DNA of 36,013 nt from Urinicoccus timonensis. GTDB lineage: Bacteria; Bacillota; Clostridia; Tissierellales; Peptoniphilaceae. A program made the translations under genes and the position numbers. The stretch spans positions 588,153 to 624,165 of the forward strand of contig NZ_OCTU01000001.1 of NCBI RefSeq assembly GCF_900232945.1, written 5' to 3'. A model generated the notes under the pieces. It was not told where the DNA came from. It saw only the letters and a program-made list of their open reading frames with translations, and ran no database searches. Below, one piece after another: positions 1-7,598 of the stretch (positions are counted from its first letter, which is position 1; every line of letters starts with the position of its first letter).

Positions 1-720
1 CATAATCATAACCACCGGCTTAGCCGGTGGTTTGTTCTGCCCCTATAAGGGGCTGTTACCGGCAGCATTCCATGCTTTGAATTTTCTTACTCGTGCACCA
101 ATTTTCACAGCTAGTGCTAAAGCACTTTATTTCTTGCTTTTGTTCACCGGCTCACCCGTAAACGGGTCTATAAATTCTTTCATACTGATTTGATCTGCCA
201 TGTAATCTTCTTTCAGCTGGTTTTTGATATAATCTTGTATTTTTTTTGCATTTTTTCCAGCTGTATCTACATAGTATCCTCGACACCAAAAATGTCTATT
301 TCCGTACTTATACTTTAGGTTTGCATGACGATCAAAAATAATCAAGCTACTTTTTCCTTTTAAATACCCCATGATTTGGGATATGCTATATTTTGGTGGA
401 ATCTCCAACAACATATGGATATGATTGGGGCAACACTCTGCTTCAATAATGTTGATCTCTTTTCTTTCGCATAAATCTCGTAATATCTTTCCTATATCTT
501 GCTTTAGGTTTCCATAGATAATTTGTCTCCTATATTTCGGAGCAAATACTATATGATACTTACAATTCCAAGATGTATGTGATAAACTATTTTTATCCAT
601 GTGGATGCCTCCCTTTTCTAAATATGCTACTGCCAGTAACTTATTTAGTATATCATGGGAGGCTTTTTTACTTGAAGCTAAAGCTTATTTTCCTACCACC
701 AGCATAGCTGGTGGTTTTTT
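1..720 (-). mobile_element. IS200/IS605-family element (tnpA only)
   Basis: A single-ORF insertion element. The transposase gene is bracketed by short GC-rich hairpins typical of IS200/IS605 ends: 12-30 (CCACCGGCTTAGCCGGTGG) on the downstream side and 696-714 (CCACCAGCATAGCTGGTGG) on the upstream side. The two hairpins share the CCACC...GGTGG frame. A second hairpin at 39-53 (GCCCC/GGGGC) and a perfect palindrome at 113-126 overlapping the tnpA stop add structure at the downstream end. These elements lack inverted repeats and transpose as single strands, so exact ends cannot be fixed here. The left limit coincides with the start of the window and may extend beyond it. Confidence 0.75.
127..600 (-). 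CDS. tnpA: IS200/IS605 family transposase TnpA
   Basis: A 157-residue HUH-type single-strand transposase, the usual length for the family. The N-terminal KYHIVFAPKYRR block matches the conserved family start. The HxH metal-binding motif is visible in CPNHIHMLLEIPP, and the nucleophilic tyrosine lies in the C-terminal helix YIKNQ (YxxxQ). It cuts and rejoins single-stranded DNA at the element ends, recognising the subterminal hairpins. The ATG at 600 is preceded by GGGAGG at good spacing, which supports the start. The frame is intact, so the element may still be active. No TnpB partner is visible within the window. Confidence 0.95.
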   Translation of the reverse strand: MDKNSLSHTSWNCKYHIVFAPKYRRQIIYGNLKQDIGKILRDLCERKEINIIEAECCPNHIHMLLEIPPKYSISQIMGYLKGKSSLIIFDRHANLKYKYGNRHFWCRGYYVDTAGKNAKKIQDYIKNQLKEDYMADQISMKEFIDPFTGEPVNKSKK

Positions 721-735
721 CATGCTAAAGCGTAC

Positions 736-771
736 AAAAAAATGACCTTGATCAATCAAGGTCATTTTTTT
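736..771. terminator. Intrinsic terminator, bidirectional
   Basis: A perfect stem (TGACCTTGA/TCAAGGTCA with A/T extensions) and a 4-nt TCAA loop, flanked by A and T runs on both sides. It directly follows, and overlaps, the stop codon of the SLH surface-protein gene read leftward. It could also stop transcripts coming from the IS200 side. Confidence 0.85.
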
Positions 772-3319
772 ATTTATCATAGACAAAGGACTTGTTGGTT
801 ACTTCTTTCCATTCCTCATCTACTTTATTCCCACATCGAATGTAATCGTGGCCATTTGTCGCTTCTATAATGGGATAATAGGCCCAATAATCCCTATCCA
901 GGTCTGAAAATGTTAATAGTCTTCCTAAATTCTCATCGACAAATTTCTTGTCTGCCTGTCTGTTCAACATCTTGTTGGTAATACTAACAACCTCTGCCCG
1001 GCTAATCTTCTTGTCTGCCTTAAAGGTTCCGTCAGGATATCCATGAATCCAGCCTGCACTGGCTGCTTTTTTAACTAGGTCATAGGCCCAATGGTCCCTA
1101 TCTAGGTCTTTAAAGTTTTTTTCTCCTTCCTTTAAATCTGCAAATTTTGATGCCATGGCAGCAAATTCTGCCCTGGTAATCTCTGCATCCGGTCTAAAAC
1201 TTCCATCAGGATAGCCCTTGATGATCCCTACTTGCTCCAGGTAGGAGATGGCAGTAATGGACCAGCGGTTTTCCTCCACATCGGAGAAGGTGTGAGGATA
1301 TATTTGACCCTTTTGGGGTGGATTTTTTAATAACCTGGAAAACATAACAACGACTTCTTCCCTGGTCATCTTATTTTCCCCTCTAAAGGTTTGGTCCTTA
1401 TAACCCACTAGATATTGGTAGTGGTTTTCTCTATTTAAAATAGGGCTGAGTGGTTTAGAGGCTACAAGAGTCCGGTTTCCCCTTGGGCTTGGACTCGGAC
1501 TTGGTTTTTCTTCTGGAATCCTTGTATTGGTTACTGTTAGGTCATCATCACTATAAGAAACAGTAAATCCTTCGGGTACAACTGGTTCATAGGCATAATA
1601 GCTATACTCAAGACCATTTTTATCGGTTACAGGAAGTTTTTCAAAAATTTGGGATAAATGGTCTTTGTCAGACTTAAATTCCCCAACCTTTTCTAATTCT
1701 GTATTCAAATTTTTCCTATACAAGATAATATTTGTCTCTTGGGGGTCTCCATGAATCCATTGAACATTCACCTTTACATCCTTCTTTGGACTTTCATATC
1801 TGTTTGTTACATTGAAGCCGTCATAGCTGACTGTATAGTTTTCAACTACTTTTGCTTCTTTGACAAAATATTTATATTCCTCTCCCTTAGAATCCGTTAC
1901 CGGCATCTTTTCCCAGCTATAGATAAATTTTCCATTATCTTCTTTCACTTGAGGGGCTATACCTACTAATTCTTCCTGGCCAGGTGTAATTTTCCGATAC
2001 AGTTTCAAGTCTACTTGTTTGTGGTCTGACTCGGGCCCACCAATCCAAGTTTTTGTCGCTTTAATCGTCTTTTTGGCTATGGGCTTAATTTCTTCTGGAC
2101 TCTTTAATTTAGATGTGTAGGTCACTGTATAGTCATTGTCAACTTTTTCTATCTTTTTTTCATACTTATCAAGATCCGGAAAGCTTAGGCTATAGGCGAT
2201 TTCTTTTCCTTCTTTATATTTAAACTCTTGAAATGATTCTTGCCAATCTTGGCTAATCCCTATGGAATAGTTCTCGCTTCCTTCTTGTGGAGAGCTATAG
2301 TCCTCTCCATCTCTTTTTACCGTTTTTTCATACTTATCAATATCCGGAAAACTTAGATTATATGCGATCTCTTCCCCCTTTTCATATTTAAATTCTTGAA
2401 AGCTTCTTTCCCAATCTTGGGTGCTTCCTATAGAATAGTTTTTGATTCCTCCTTTTGAGGAAAGACTAGCAGTGATATGATCTGGTCTAGTTCCGAATTT
2501 GTTATTTTCATCCTTCCAAACTACCTTCACATGAAAATCTACTTTTGCCGGGATGTGCTTGTAGGTTATCTTCAAACTTCCATCTTCTTGTGGATCGATT
2601 ATCTTTTCATAACCCTCAAGGTTTCTTCCATCTAAAGAATAGGTCTCCCAAGTCATGGGAATATTTCCAAAGAACTGGCTTTCTTCATTTGTCCCTCTTT
2701 TCGGTATCTCCAGGATTTTGTAGGCAGGGTTTTTGTCATTCTCAGATTGAAGTTTTAAGTAATAAACTTCTTGCTTGGTCCTTATGCCATCCCGGTCATT
2801 GTCATCATCCCAGATAACACTAATCTTTTTACTCCCTTTCAGCCTTATATCTCTTGGGATAGAATCATGCCTCGCATTGCCCCCATAATTATAATTGTCC
2901 TTATCTCTTTTAAACTTACAGGTTAGCTTAAGGCTTGTTTCATTATCTATCTTGGTTAAAAAATCACAACCATCCTGGTCCAATTTATAATCAAAGCCAC
3001 TTTCATAGGCTGTCAACTGACCCAGTCTAGTAAGATCTCCAAATTCTGGGATTAAGCTGGAAAGATCATATTCCTTATTATTAATTTCTGTAAAGACTTT
3101 CGCACGAAAACTCTCCTCTTGAAACTGTATTCCTCCTGAATATAGGCTACCAAAAGAAATATATCGATAGGCTCCTCCCCTTGGATGCCTATGTTTAATC
3201 TCAGAAAAAAATTCAACAGTTTCATCTGATTTTTGACCAAGTTTATCCGCTGCTAATGCAGGGTGGGTCATGACCAATAAAAATACCAAGACCATTGCCA
3301 GGCCTCTTCTAATTTTCAT
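770..3319 (-). CDS. SLH-anchored surface protein with Cna_B-type repeats
   Basis: 849 residues. The N-terminus MKIRRGLAMVLVFLLVMTHP is a signal peptide with probable cleavage after ALAA. The middle carries beta-sandwich repeats of the Cna B type. Two are clear, starting near residues 420 (KATKTWIGG) and 516 (VKVNVQWIHG), each closing on an NT-R motif; looser relatives lie before them. A proline-serine linker (about 605-612) leads to C-terminal SLH repeats with GYPDGSFRPD and GYPDGTFKAD signatures, near 680-725 and 740-785, plus a degenerate last repeat from about 805. SLH domains bind pyruvylated secondary wall polymer, so the protein is probably displayed noncovalently on the cell wall, perhaps as an adhesin. 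No LPxTG motif is seen. A 56-residue segment is duplicated in tandem. RBS GGAGGGAG precedes the ATG. The ligand is unknown. Confidence 0.9.
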   Translation of the reverse strand: MKIRRGLAMVLVFLLVMTHPALAADKLGQKSDETVEFFSEIKHRHPRGGAYRYISFGSLYSGGIQFQEESFRAKVFTEINNKEYDLSSLIPEFGDLTRLGQLTAYESGFDYKLDQDGCDFLTKIDNETSLKLTCKFKRDKDNYNYGGNARHDSIPRDIRLKGSKKISVIWDDDNDRDGIRTKQEVYYLKLQSENDKNPAYKILEIPKRGTNEESQFFGNIPMTWETYSLDGRNLEGYEKIIDPQEDGSLKITYKHIPAKVDFHVKVVWKDENNKFGTRPDHITASLSSKGGIKNYSIGSTQDWERSFQEFKYEKGEEIAYNLSFPDIDKYEKTVKRDGEDYSSPQEGSENYSIGISQDWQESFQEFKYKEGKEIAYSLSFPDLDKYEKKIEKVDNDYTVTYTSKLKSPEEIKPIAKKTIKATKTWIGGPESDHKQVDLKLYRKITPGQEELVGIAPQVKEDNGKFIYSWEKMPVTDSKGEEYKYFVKEAKVVENYTVSYDGFNVTNRYESPKKDVKVNVQWIHGDPQETNIILYRKNLNTELEKVGEFKSDKDHLSQIFEKLPVTDKNGLEYSYYAYEPVVPEGFTVSYSDDDLTVTNTRIPEEKPSPSPSPRGNRTLVASKPLSPILNRENHYQYLVGYKDQTFRGENKMTREEVVVMFSRLLKNPPQKGQIYPHTFSDVEENRWSITAISYLEQVGIIKGYPDGSFRPDAEITRAEFAAMASKFADLKEGEKNFKDLDRDHWAYDLVKKAASAGWIHGYPDGTFKADKKISRAEVVSITNKMLNRQADKKFVDENLGRLLTFSDLDRDYWAYYPIIEATNGHDYIRCGNKVDEEWKEVTNKSFVYDK
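2161..2449 (-). repeat. Tandem 168-bp intragenic duplication
   Basis: Two copies of about 120 bp start at 2161 and 2329, a 168-bp (56-codon) period that keeps the reading frame. Both encode a segment of the form NYSIG-QDW-SFQEFKY...IAY-LSFPD-DKYEK within the surface-protein gene. The copies differ at scattered sites, so the duplication is not recent, but they remain similar enough for recombination. Confidence 0.85.
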
Positions 3320-3358
3320 TCCTTCTCCCTCCTAATCCTTATTTCTATCTTCTTAGGT

Positions 3359-3390
3359 CAAAGTATATATCTAGATATATACTTTGTCAA
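3359..3390 (-). promoter_or_regulatory. Promoter with overlapping palindromic operator, SLH gene
   Basis: Reading leftward there is TTGACA (3385-3390), a 17-nt spacer and TATACT (3362-3367), a near-consensus sigma-A promoter. A perfect 28-bp palindrome (3359-3386, half-site CAAAGTATATATCT) fills the spacer and covers the whole -10 and the edge of the -35. That position fits a repressor operator. The predicted transcript starts near 3355, about 35 nt before the ATG of the surface protein. Confidence 0.85.
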
Positions 3391-3465
3391 TCTTCCCTGT
3401 TCCAAGCTAAATTACAACCTACTTTTCCAAATAAAAATCTAGCTTTACTGCCAGCCTATTAAACT

Positions 3466-4194
3466 CTAAATCAAATCCTGCATTTCTGTTAAAAATTCCC
3501 AATACCTCTTGGGCATGTTGGACCTTTGAAGCTTTTTATTTTCCCGGTCTTGGATGGAAACGGCCTGGGTAAAGCCCCTCCAAAGGTCCTGGCAGGTCAC
3601 CTCTTCCTTGGAATAGGTCTCTTCTAGAGAATCCACCTCTACAAAAGACAGCTGGCCATCCTGGTAGACCAAGCCTGTCCCCCGGCCTAGGTCATGGATT
3701 AAAAAGGTCTCCTGGGGCAGGCGATTTTTAAAGTGGAGGCCCAGGGGGTAGAGGATATTTCCCTTGGGCCGGATGGGACCATAAAGGGCCCCATTTTCCA
3801 ATTCTCGAAAGCGCAAAAGTCCCTTGTAGGAATGAGCTTCTGAAGAGATGGTCTTGGCATTTTTCACAAGGGCCCGGGCCTGGGGCTGGTCGCTGTAGAG
3901 AATGTCCTTACCATGGTCTACAAGGAGGTAGATGGTTAGGGCCAGGTCATTTTCAATTTCAGGCCGGTCGGCCAGGATGGCCCACTTAAATTCATTTCTT
4001 AAAAAGTTCGGAAACCTATCCTTTAAATACTTTAGGACTCTTTGGCTTTTAGCCTGGTTGCTTTTGACCTGGACCAGGTCTGGGAGGAAGGAGGGGGTAA
4101 AGCCTCTTTCAAAGCGGATATTCTTTCGATAGGGGTAGCCATCAAAGACGGCCGTTAAAAGTCCCTGAGGGGTCCCGTCATATTGAAAAATCAT
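3466..4194 (-). CDS. TIGR03915-family putative DNA repair protein
   Basis: 242 residues, close to the family's usual length. The N-terminus (MIFQYDGTPQGLLTAVFDGY) and the C-terminal PKRYWEFLTEMQDLI resemble the TIGR03915/DUF4130 family, which is almost always encoded next to a radical SAM protein of the TIGR03916 family, as here. The two genes overlap by ATGA (4191-4194), which implies translational coupling. The biochemical role is not established. The DNA-repair label rests on family annotation and on the helix-hairpin-helix of the partner. No terminator is evident between this gene and the SLH promoter region. Confidence 0.85.
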   Translation of the reverse strand: MIFQYDGTPQGLLTAVFDGYPYRKNIRFERGFTPSFLPDLVQVKSNQAKSQRVLKYLKDRFPNFLRNEFKWAILADRPEIENDLALTIYLLVDHGKDILYSDQPQARALVKNAKTISSEAHSYKGLLRFRELENGALYGPIRPKGNILYPLGLHFKNRLPQETFLIHDLGRGTGLVYQDGQLSFVEVDSLEETYSKEEVTCQDLWRGFTQAVSIQDRENKKLQRSNMPKRYWEFLTEMQDLI

Positions 4195-5408
4195 GGCAAA
4201 AAACTCATTTGCTGGATCCCTTGGTCCCGGCCCACCAGGTCCCGACGGATATCTTCCAAATTTTTCCCAGCTCCTGGCAGGGCCTTGCCCTGGGCCAGGA
4301 TAAAGTGCTTGGCTCTTTTGACAGAAATATTTAAAGAGCGAAAGCTGTCGGTAGTCAAGGCACTATAGCGCCGGGCCTGTAAGATCCTCCGGGCATACCT
4401 GGGGCCAATGCCAGGAATCCGTAAAAGTTCCTCATAGGAAGCCCGGTTGATTTCCATGGGAAAGAGGTCCATATGGTGGAGGGCCCAGGAAGCCTTGGGG
4501 TCTAGGTCCAGGTCAAAATCGGGCTCCTGGTCTGTTAAAATCTCCCGGGCCTTAAATTGGTAAAAACGCAGGAGGAAGTCCCCTTGGTAGAGTCTGTGCT
4601 CCCGCTTCAAGGGAGGAGGCCCCGCCGGAACCAGGCTGGTTTGGTTTACTGGAACATAGGCTGAAAAATACACCCGCTTCAGGCCCTGTCTCTGGTAGAG
4701 AAGTTCGCTAAGGCTTAAAATGTCCCGGTCACTTTCTCCCGAAGCCCCAATAATCATCTGGGTGGTTTGGCCCGCCGGGATAAAGGTCTTTTTCTTGCCT
4801 TTCCGTCCCTCCTCTTGGTCCAGGAGGGTCTCACTAATCTGTCTCATGGGCCCCATAATGGATTTTTGTGTTTTTTGTGGGGCCAAGAGGGCCAGGCTCC
4901 TGGTGGAGGGCAGCTCAATATTAACACTGCCCCGGTCGATATAAGACCCCAGTTGGGCCACTAATTTTGCATCGGTGCCGGGGATAATCTTCATGTGGAT
5001 ATAGCCATAAAAACCCCTTTCCCGGAGCTTTTTAGCCACCTGGACCATCCTTTCTGAAGTCTCATCAATATTGGGATAGATTCCCGAGGATAAAAAAAGC
5101 CCCTCAATATAGTTGCGACGATAAAATTCCAGGGTCAAGTCCACCAACTCATCTGGACTAAAGGCTGCCCGGGGGACATGGTTGGACCGACGGTTGAGGC
5201 AATAGGCACAGTCAAAAACACACTGGTTGGTCATCAAGACCTTTAAAAGAGAAATGCAGCGGCCATCCTCACTCCAAGAATGGCAAATTCCACTGACATG
5301 ACCATTGCCCATACCTCCCTTGTTGGCCCGACTGGACCCAGAAGAAGAACAGGAGACATCATATTTGGCGGCATCCGATAAAATTGTCAATTTTTCAAAT
5401 AAATCCAT
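4191..5408 (-). CDS. Putative DNA modification/repair radical SAM protein
   Basis: 405 residues. The radical SAM cluster motif CxxxCxxC is present as CVFDCAYC (about residue 70), preceded by a conserved N-terminal block with SGSSRANKGGMGNG. Near the C-terminus, INRASYEELLRIPGIGPRYARRI is a helix-hairpin-helix DNA-binding motif. This architecture matches TIGR03916, the partner of the downstream gene, with which it overlaps by 4 nt. It probably uses a [4Fe-4S] cluster and S-adenosylmethionine on a nucleic-acid substrate; the substrate is unknown. The start is the ATG at 5408 with AGGTGAG upstream. Confidence 0.88.
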   Translation of the reverse strand: MDLFEKLTILSDAAKYDVSCSSSGSSRANKGGMGNGHVSGICHSWSEDGRCISLLKVLMTNQCVFDCAYCLNRRSNHVPRAAFSPDELVDLTLEFYRRNYIEGLFLSSGIYPNIDETSERMVQVAKKLRERGFYGYIHMKIIPGTDAKLVAQLGSYIDRGSVNIELPSTRSLALLAPQKTQKSIMGPMRQISETLLDQEEGRKGKKKTFIPAGQTTQMIIGASGESDRDILSLSELLYQRQGLKRVYFSAYVPVNQTSLVPAGPPPLKREHRLYQGDFLLRFYQFKAREILTDQEPDFDLDLDPKASWALHHMDLFPMEINRASYEELLRIPGIGPRYARRILQARRYSALTTDSFRSLNISVKRAKHFILAQGKALPGAGKNLEDIRRDLVGRDQGIQQMSFLP

Positions 5409-5502
5409 TTTCTCACCTTTTGCTTATTATACCATAGGAAGAAAGATTTTTGAACATACGTTTTATTTTTTCTCAGTATTAATCTCTTGTTCTTTTTCCT
5501 GC

Positions 5503-5525
5503 AAAAAAAGAGGAGCCTAGGCTCC
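5503..5525 (-). terminator. Intrinsic terminator after gltX
   Basis: A perfect GGAGCCTAGGCTCC palindrome (5512-5525), extended by flanking pairs, is followed on the minus strand by a run of seven T. It lies just downstream of the gltX stop. Confidence 0.85.
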
Positions 5526-5534
5526 CCCTTTAAG

Positions 5535-7007
5535 TTACTTATTCAAAATTTGATTGATTCTTTCCAGCATCTTGTCCTTACCTAAAAGTTCCATGATGTT
5601 AGAAAGTTCCGGTCCATGGACATTGCCTGTAATGGCAGCCCGAGTTGGCATGTAGAGGCCCTTGCCCTTGATGCCAGTCTTCTTTTGGATCCGCTTCATA
5701 ACGGTCTTGGCAAATTCTTCGTCCACTTGGTCCACAGCTTCCAATTCTTCCTTCAAGGCCCCTAAAAGGTCCTTGATTTGGTCGCTGGCCAATTGGTCTT
5801 TGGCTTCTTCTTCCGTCACTTCTAAGTCACCAAACAAGAAAGCTGTCTTTTCCGGCACTTCTTCGATCCGAGATAGGGACTCTCTAACTGTTTCCAAGAG
5901 CAGTTTTAACCAGTCTCGGTGACCTTGGGCAAAGTCTTGGCTTATAAGGCCTGCCTTGACCAATTCCGGAATGGATAGATCCACTAAGTCATCAATAGGT
6001 AATTCCTTAATATAGTGGGCATTGACCCAGTCCAGCTTGTTCTTGTCAAAAACTCCCCCGGCCTTGGAAACCCGGTCGAAGGAAAATTGGTCAATTAGAT
6101 CCTTCATGGAAAGAATTTCTTCATTGTCCTTGGGACTCCAGCCCACAAGAGCCAGGTAGTTAATTAAGCCCTCTGGCAGGTAACCCCGATTTTTAAAGTC
6201 CTCTACACTGACATCCCCTTGGCGTTTAGACAACTTCTTGTGGTCTGAATTTAAGACGCCGGGTAGGTGGACATATTGGGGCTTTTCCCAGCCCAAGCAA
6301 TCATAGAGATAGATGTGTTTGGGGGTGGAGGGTAACCATTCTTCCCCTCGGACAATGTGGGTAATCTTCATTAAATGGTCATCCACCACAACAGCCATAT
6401 GGTAGGTTGGGAAACCATCCGACTTCATTAAAACTTGGTCGTCCATTTCATTGGTGTTGATGGTAATGTCTCCCCGGACAGCATCGTGGAATTTAATATC
6501 CATATTTTCTGGTAACTTTAGGCGGACAACGGCCTTTTCTCCCTTGGCGATCCGTTCCCTCGCTTCTTCCAGAGGAATTGACCGACAAAGACCGTCATAA
6601 CGGGGAATTTGTCCCTTGATCTTTTGTTCCTCTCTCAAGTGGTCCAAGCGGTCCTTGGAGCAGAAACAATAATAGGCATGACCATCTTCCAAAAGTTGGT
6701 CTACATACTTTTGGTAAATATCCAGACGTTCAGATTGGATATAGGGACCGTAGTCTCCTTTTTCCACAACCTTGCCGTCTTCCATAAAGACCCCTTCATC
6801 ATAGTCAATCCCAGCCCATTTCAAGGATTGGATCAAGCCCTCAATGGCTCCTTCCACAAAACGAGTCCGGTCCGTATCTTCAATTCTTAAAACCATCTTG
6901 CCTTGGTTGGCCTTGGCAAATAAATAATTATATAAAGCGGTACGAAGTCCCCCAATGTGCAAATAACCTGTTGGACTTGGAGCAAATCTAAGTCGTACTT
7001 CCGTCAT
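5535..7007 (-). CDS. gltX: Glutamyl-tRNA synthetase
   Basis: 490 residues, normal for bacterial GluRS. It joins glutamate to tRNA-Glu using ATP in the cytoplasm, and in many Firmicutes it also mischarges tRNA-Gln. The class I HIGH motif appears as HIGG (17-20) in FAPSPTGYLHIGGLRTALYNYLFA-type context, and the KMSKS loop as KLSKR near residue 257. The C-terminal anticodon-binding domain is complete. The ATG at 7007 follows AGGAGGG. A promoter lies 40-70 nt upstream and a strong terminator follows, so it appears monocistronic. There is no T-box in its leader, unlike serS in this window. Confidence 0.97.
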   Translation of the reverse strand: MTEVRLRFAPSPTGYLHIGGLRTALYNYLFAKANQGKMVLRIEDTDRTRFVEGAIEGLIQSLKWAGIDYDEGVFMEDGKVVEKGDYGPYIQSERLDIYQKYVDQLLEDGHAYYCFCSKDRLDHLREEQKIKGQIPRYDGLCRSIPLEEARERIAKGEKAVVRLKLPENMDIKFHDAVRGDITINTNEMDDQVLMKSDGFPTYHMAVVVDDHLMKITHIVRGEEWLPSTPKHIYLYDCLGWEKPQYVHLPGVLNSDHKKLSKRQGDVSVEDFKNRGYLPEGLINYLALVGWSPKDNEEILSMKDLIDQFSFDRVSKAGGVFDKNKLDWVNAHYIKELPIDDLVDLSIPELVKAGLISQDFAQGHRDWLKLLLETVRESLSRIEEVPEKTAFLFGDLEVTEEEAKDQLASDQIKDLLGALKEELEAVDQVDEEFAKTVMKRIQKKTGIKGKGLYMPTRAAITGNVHGPELSNIMELLGKDKMLERINQILNK

Positions 7008-7048
7008 AAATAACCCTCCTGATTCATTTTATAAAGTATCCTTCAAAT

Positions 7049-7077
7049 ATTATAACACAATTCCCTTTTCTGCCCAA
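7049..7077 (-). promoter_or_regulatory. Predicted gltX promoter
   Basis: Leftward TTGGGC (7072-7077), a 17-nt spacer and TATAAT (7049-7054) lie upstream of the gltX RBS. The -35 is weak and the -10 perfect. The rest of the 327-bp gap between gltX and the ferredoxin gene is AT-rich, with only the divergent ferredoxin promoter recognised in it. Confidence 0.6.
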
Positions 7078-7264
7078 AAGAATCCGTCCGAGAATAAAAA
7101 AGTTTTTTATTTAGCCTAGCCTAATCAAGTTTTGTCTTTTTATTGACAATCCTTTTGGGCCCAAAGCCACTAACCATCCCATTTTCCTCCTTATACCAAA
7201 ATAAAATTCCCCTTTTTTCCTCTTGCTTCTTTTCCAATTTACCAATCTTTTTTACAATAATTCA

Positions 7265-7292
7265 TTGATTTCTTATAAATCCTTGCTATAAT
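7265..7292 (+). promoter_or_regulatory. Predicted ferredoxin promoter
   Basis: TTGATT (7265-7270), a 16-nt spacer and TATAAT (7287-7292), about 35 nt ahead of an AGGAGG ribosome-binding site. It should be a strong constitutive-type promoter. Confidence 0.7.
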
Positions 7293-7334
7293 AGACATAT
7301 ACGTTAAATCAATATTTTTAAGGAGGAATTTTCA

Positions 7335-7502
7335 ATGGCATATGTAATTACTGACGCTTGTATCGCATGTGGTGCTTGCAAACCAGAATGTCCAGTAGAC
7401 TGCATCGCTGAAGGTGCTATTTACGAAATCGACGAAAATGCTTGCATCGATTGTGGTTCTTGTGCAGGAGTTTGCCCAACTGGAGCAGCTCAACCAGAAT
7501 AA
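7335..7502 (+). CDS. 2[4Fe-4S] ferredoxin (clostridial type)
   Basis: A 55-residue protein starting MAYVITDACIACGACK. It carries two CxxCxxCxxxCP motifs (cysteines 9, 12, 15, 19 and 37, 40, 43, 47), with an extra cysteine at 23. This is the classic small clostridial ferredoxin that passes low-potential electrons among enzymes such as pyruvate:ferredoxin oxidoreductase and hydrogenase. AAGGAGGAA sits 8 nt before the ATG. It has its own promoter and terminator, so it is monocistronic and probably highly expressed. An open frame on the opposite strand over the same bases is a shadow. Confidence 0.97.
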   Translation: MAYVITDACIACGACKPECPVDCIAEGAIYEIDENACIDCGSCAGVCPTGAAQPE

Positions 7503-7520
7503 ACAATACTTATAAAAATT

Positions 7521-7549
7521 AAGGCCACCCTTTGGGGTGGTCTTTTTTT
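7521..7549 (+). terminator. Intrinsic terminator after ferredoxin
   Basis: CCACCC-TTTG-GGGTGG stem-loop (7525-7540), extended by G-U and A-U pairs and followed by TCTTTTTTT. Confidence 0.92.
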
Positions 7550-7598
7550 GTAAAATTAGACCCACCAGCCCAATACTTACAAGGCCCTACAAACCATT

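Noticed and set aside
5409..5502. Riboswitch or T-box ahead of the radical SAM gene or after gltX
   Set aside because: The segment is short and AT-rich, with no conserved box or alternative stems.
7332..7565. 77-residue open frame on the minus strand over the ferredoxin gene
   Set aside because: It is antisense to an unmistakable 2[4Fe-4S] ferredoxin with its own promoter, RBS and terminator; the antisense frame has no RBS or family likeness.
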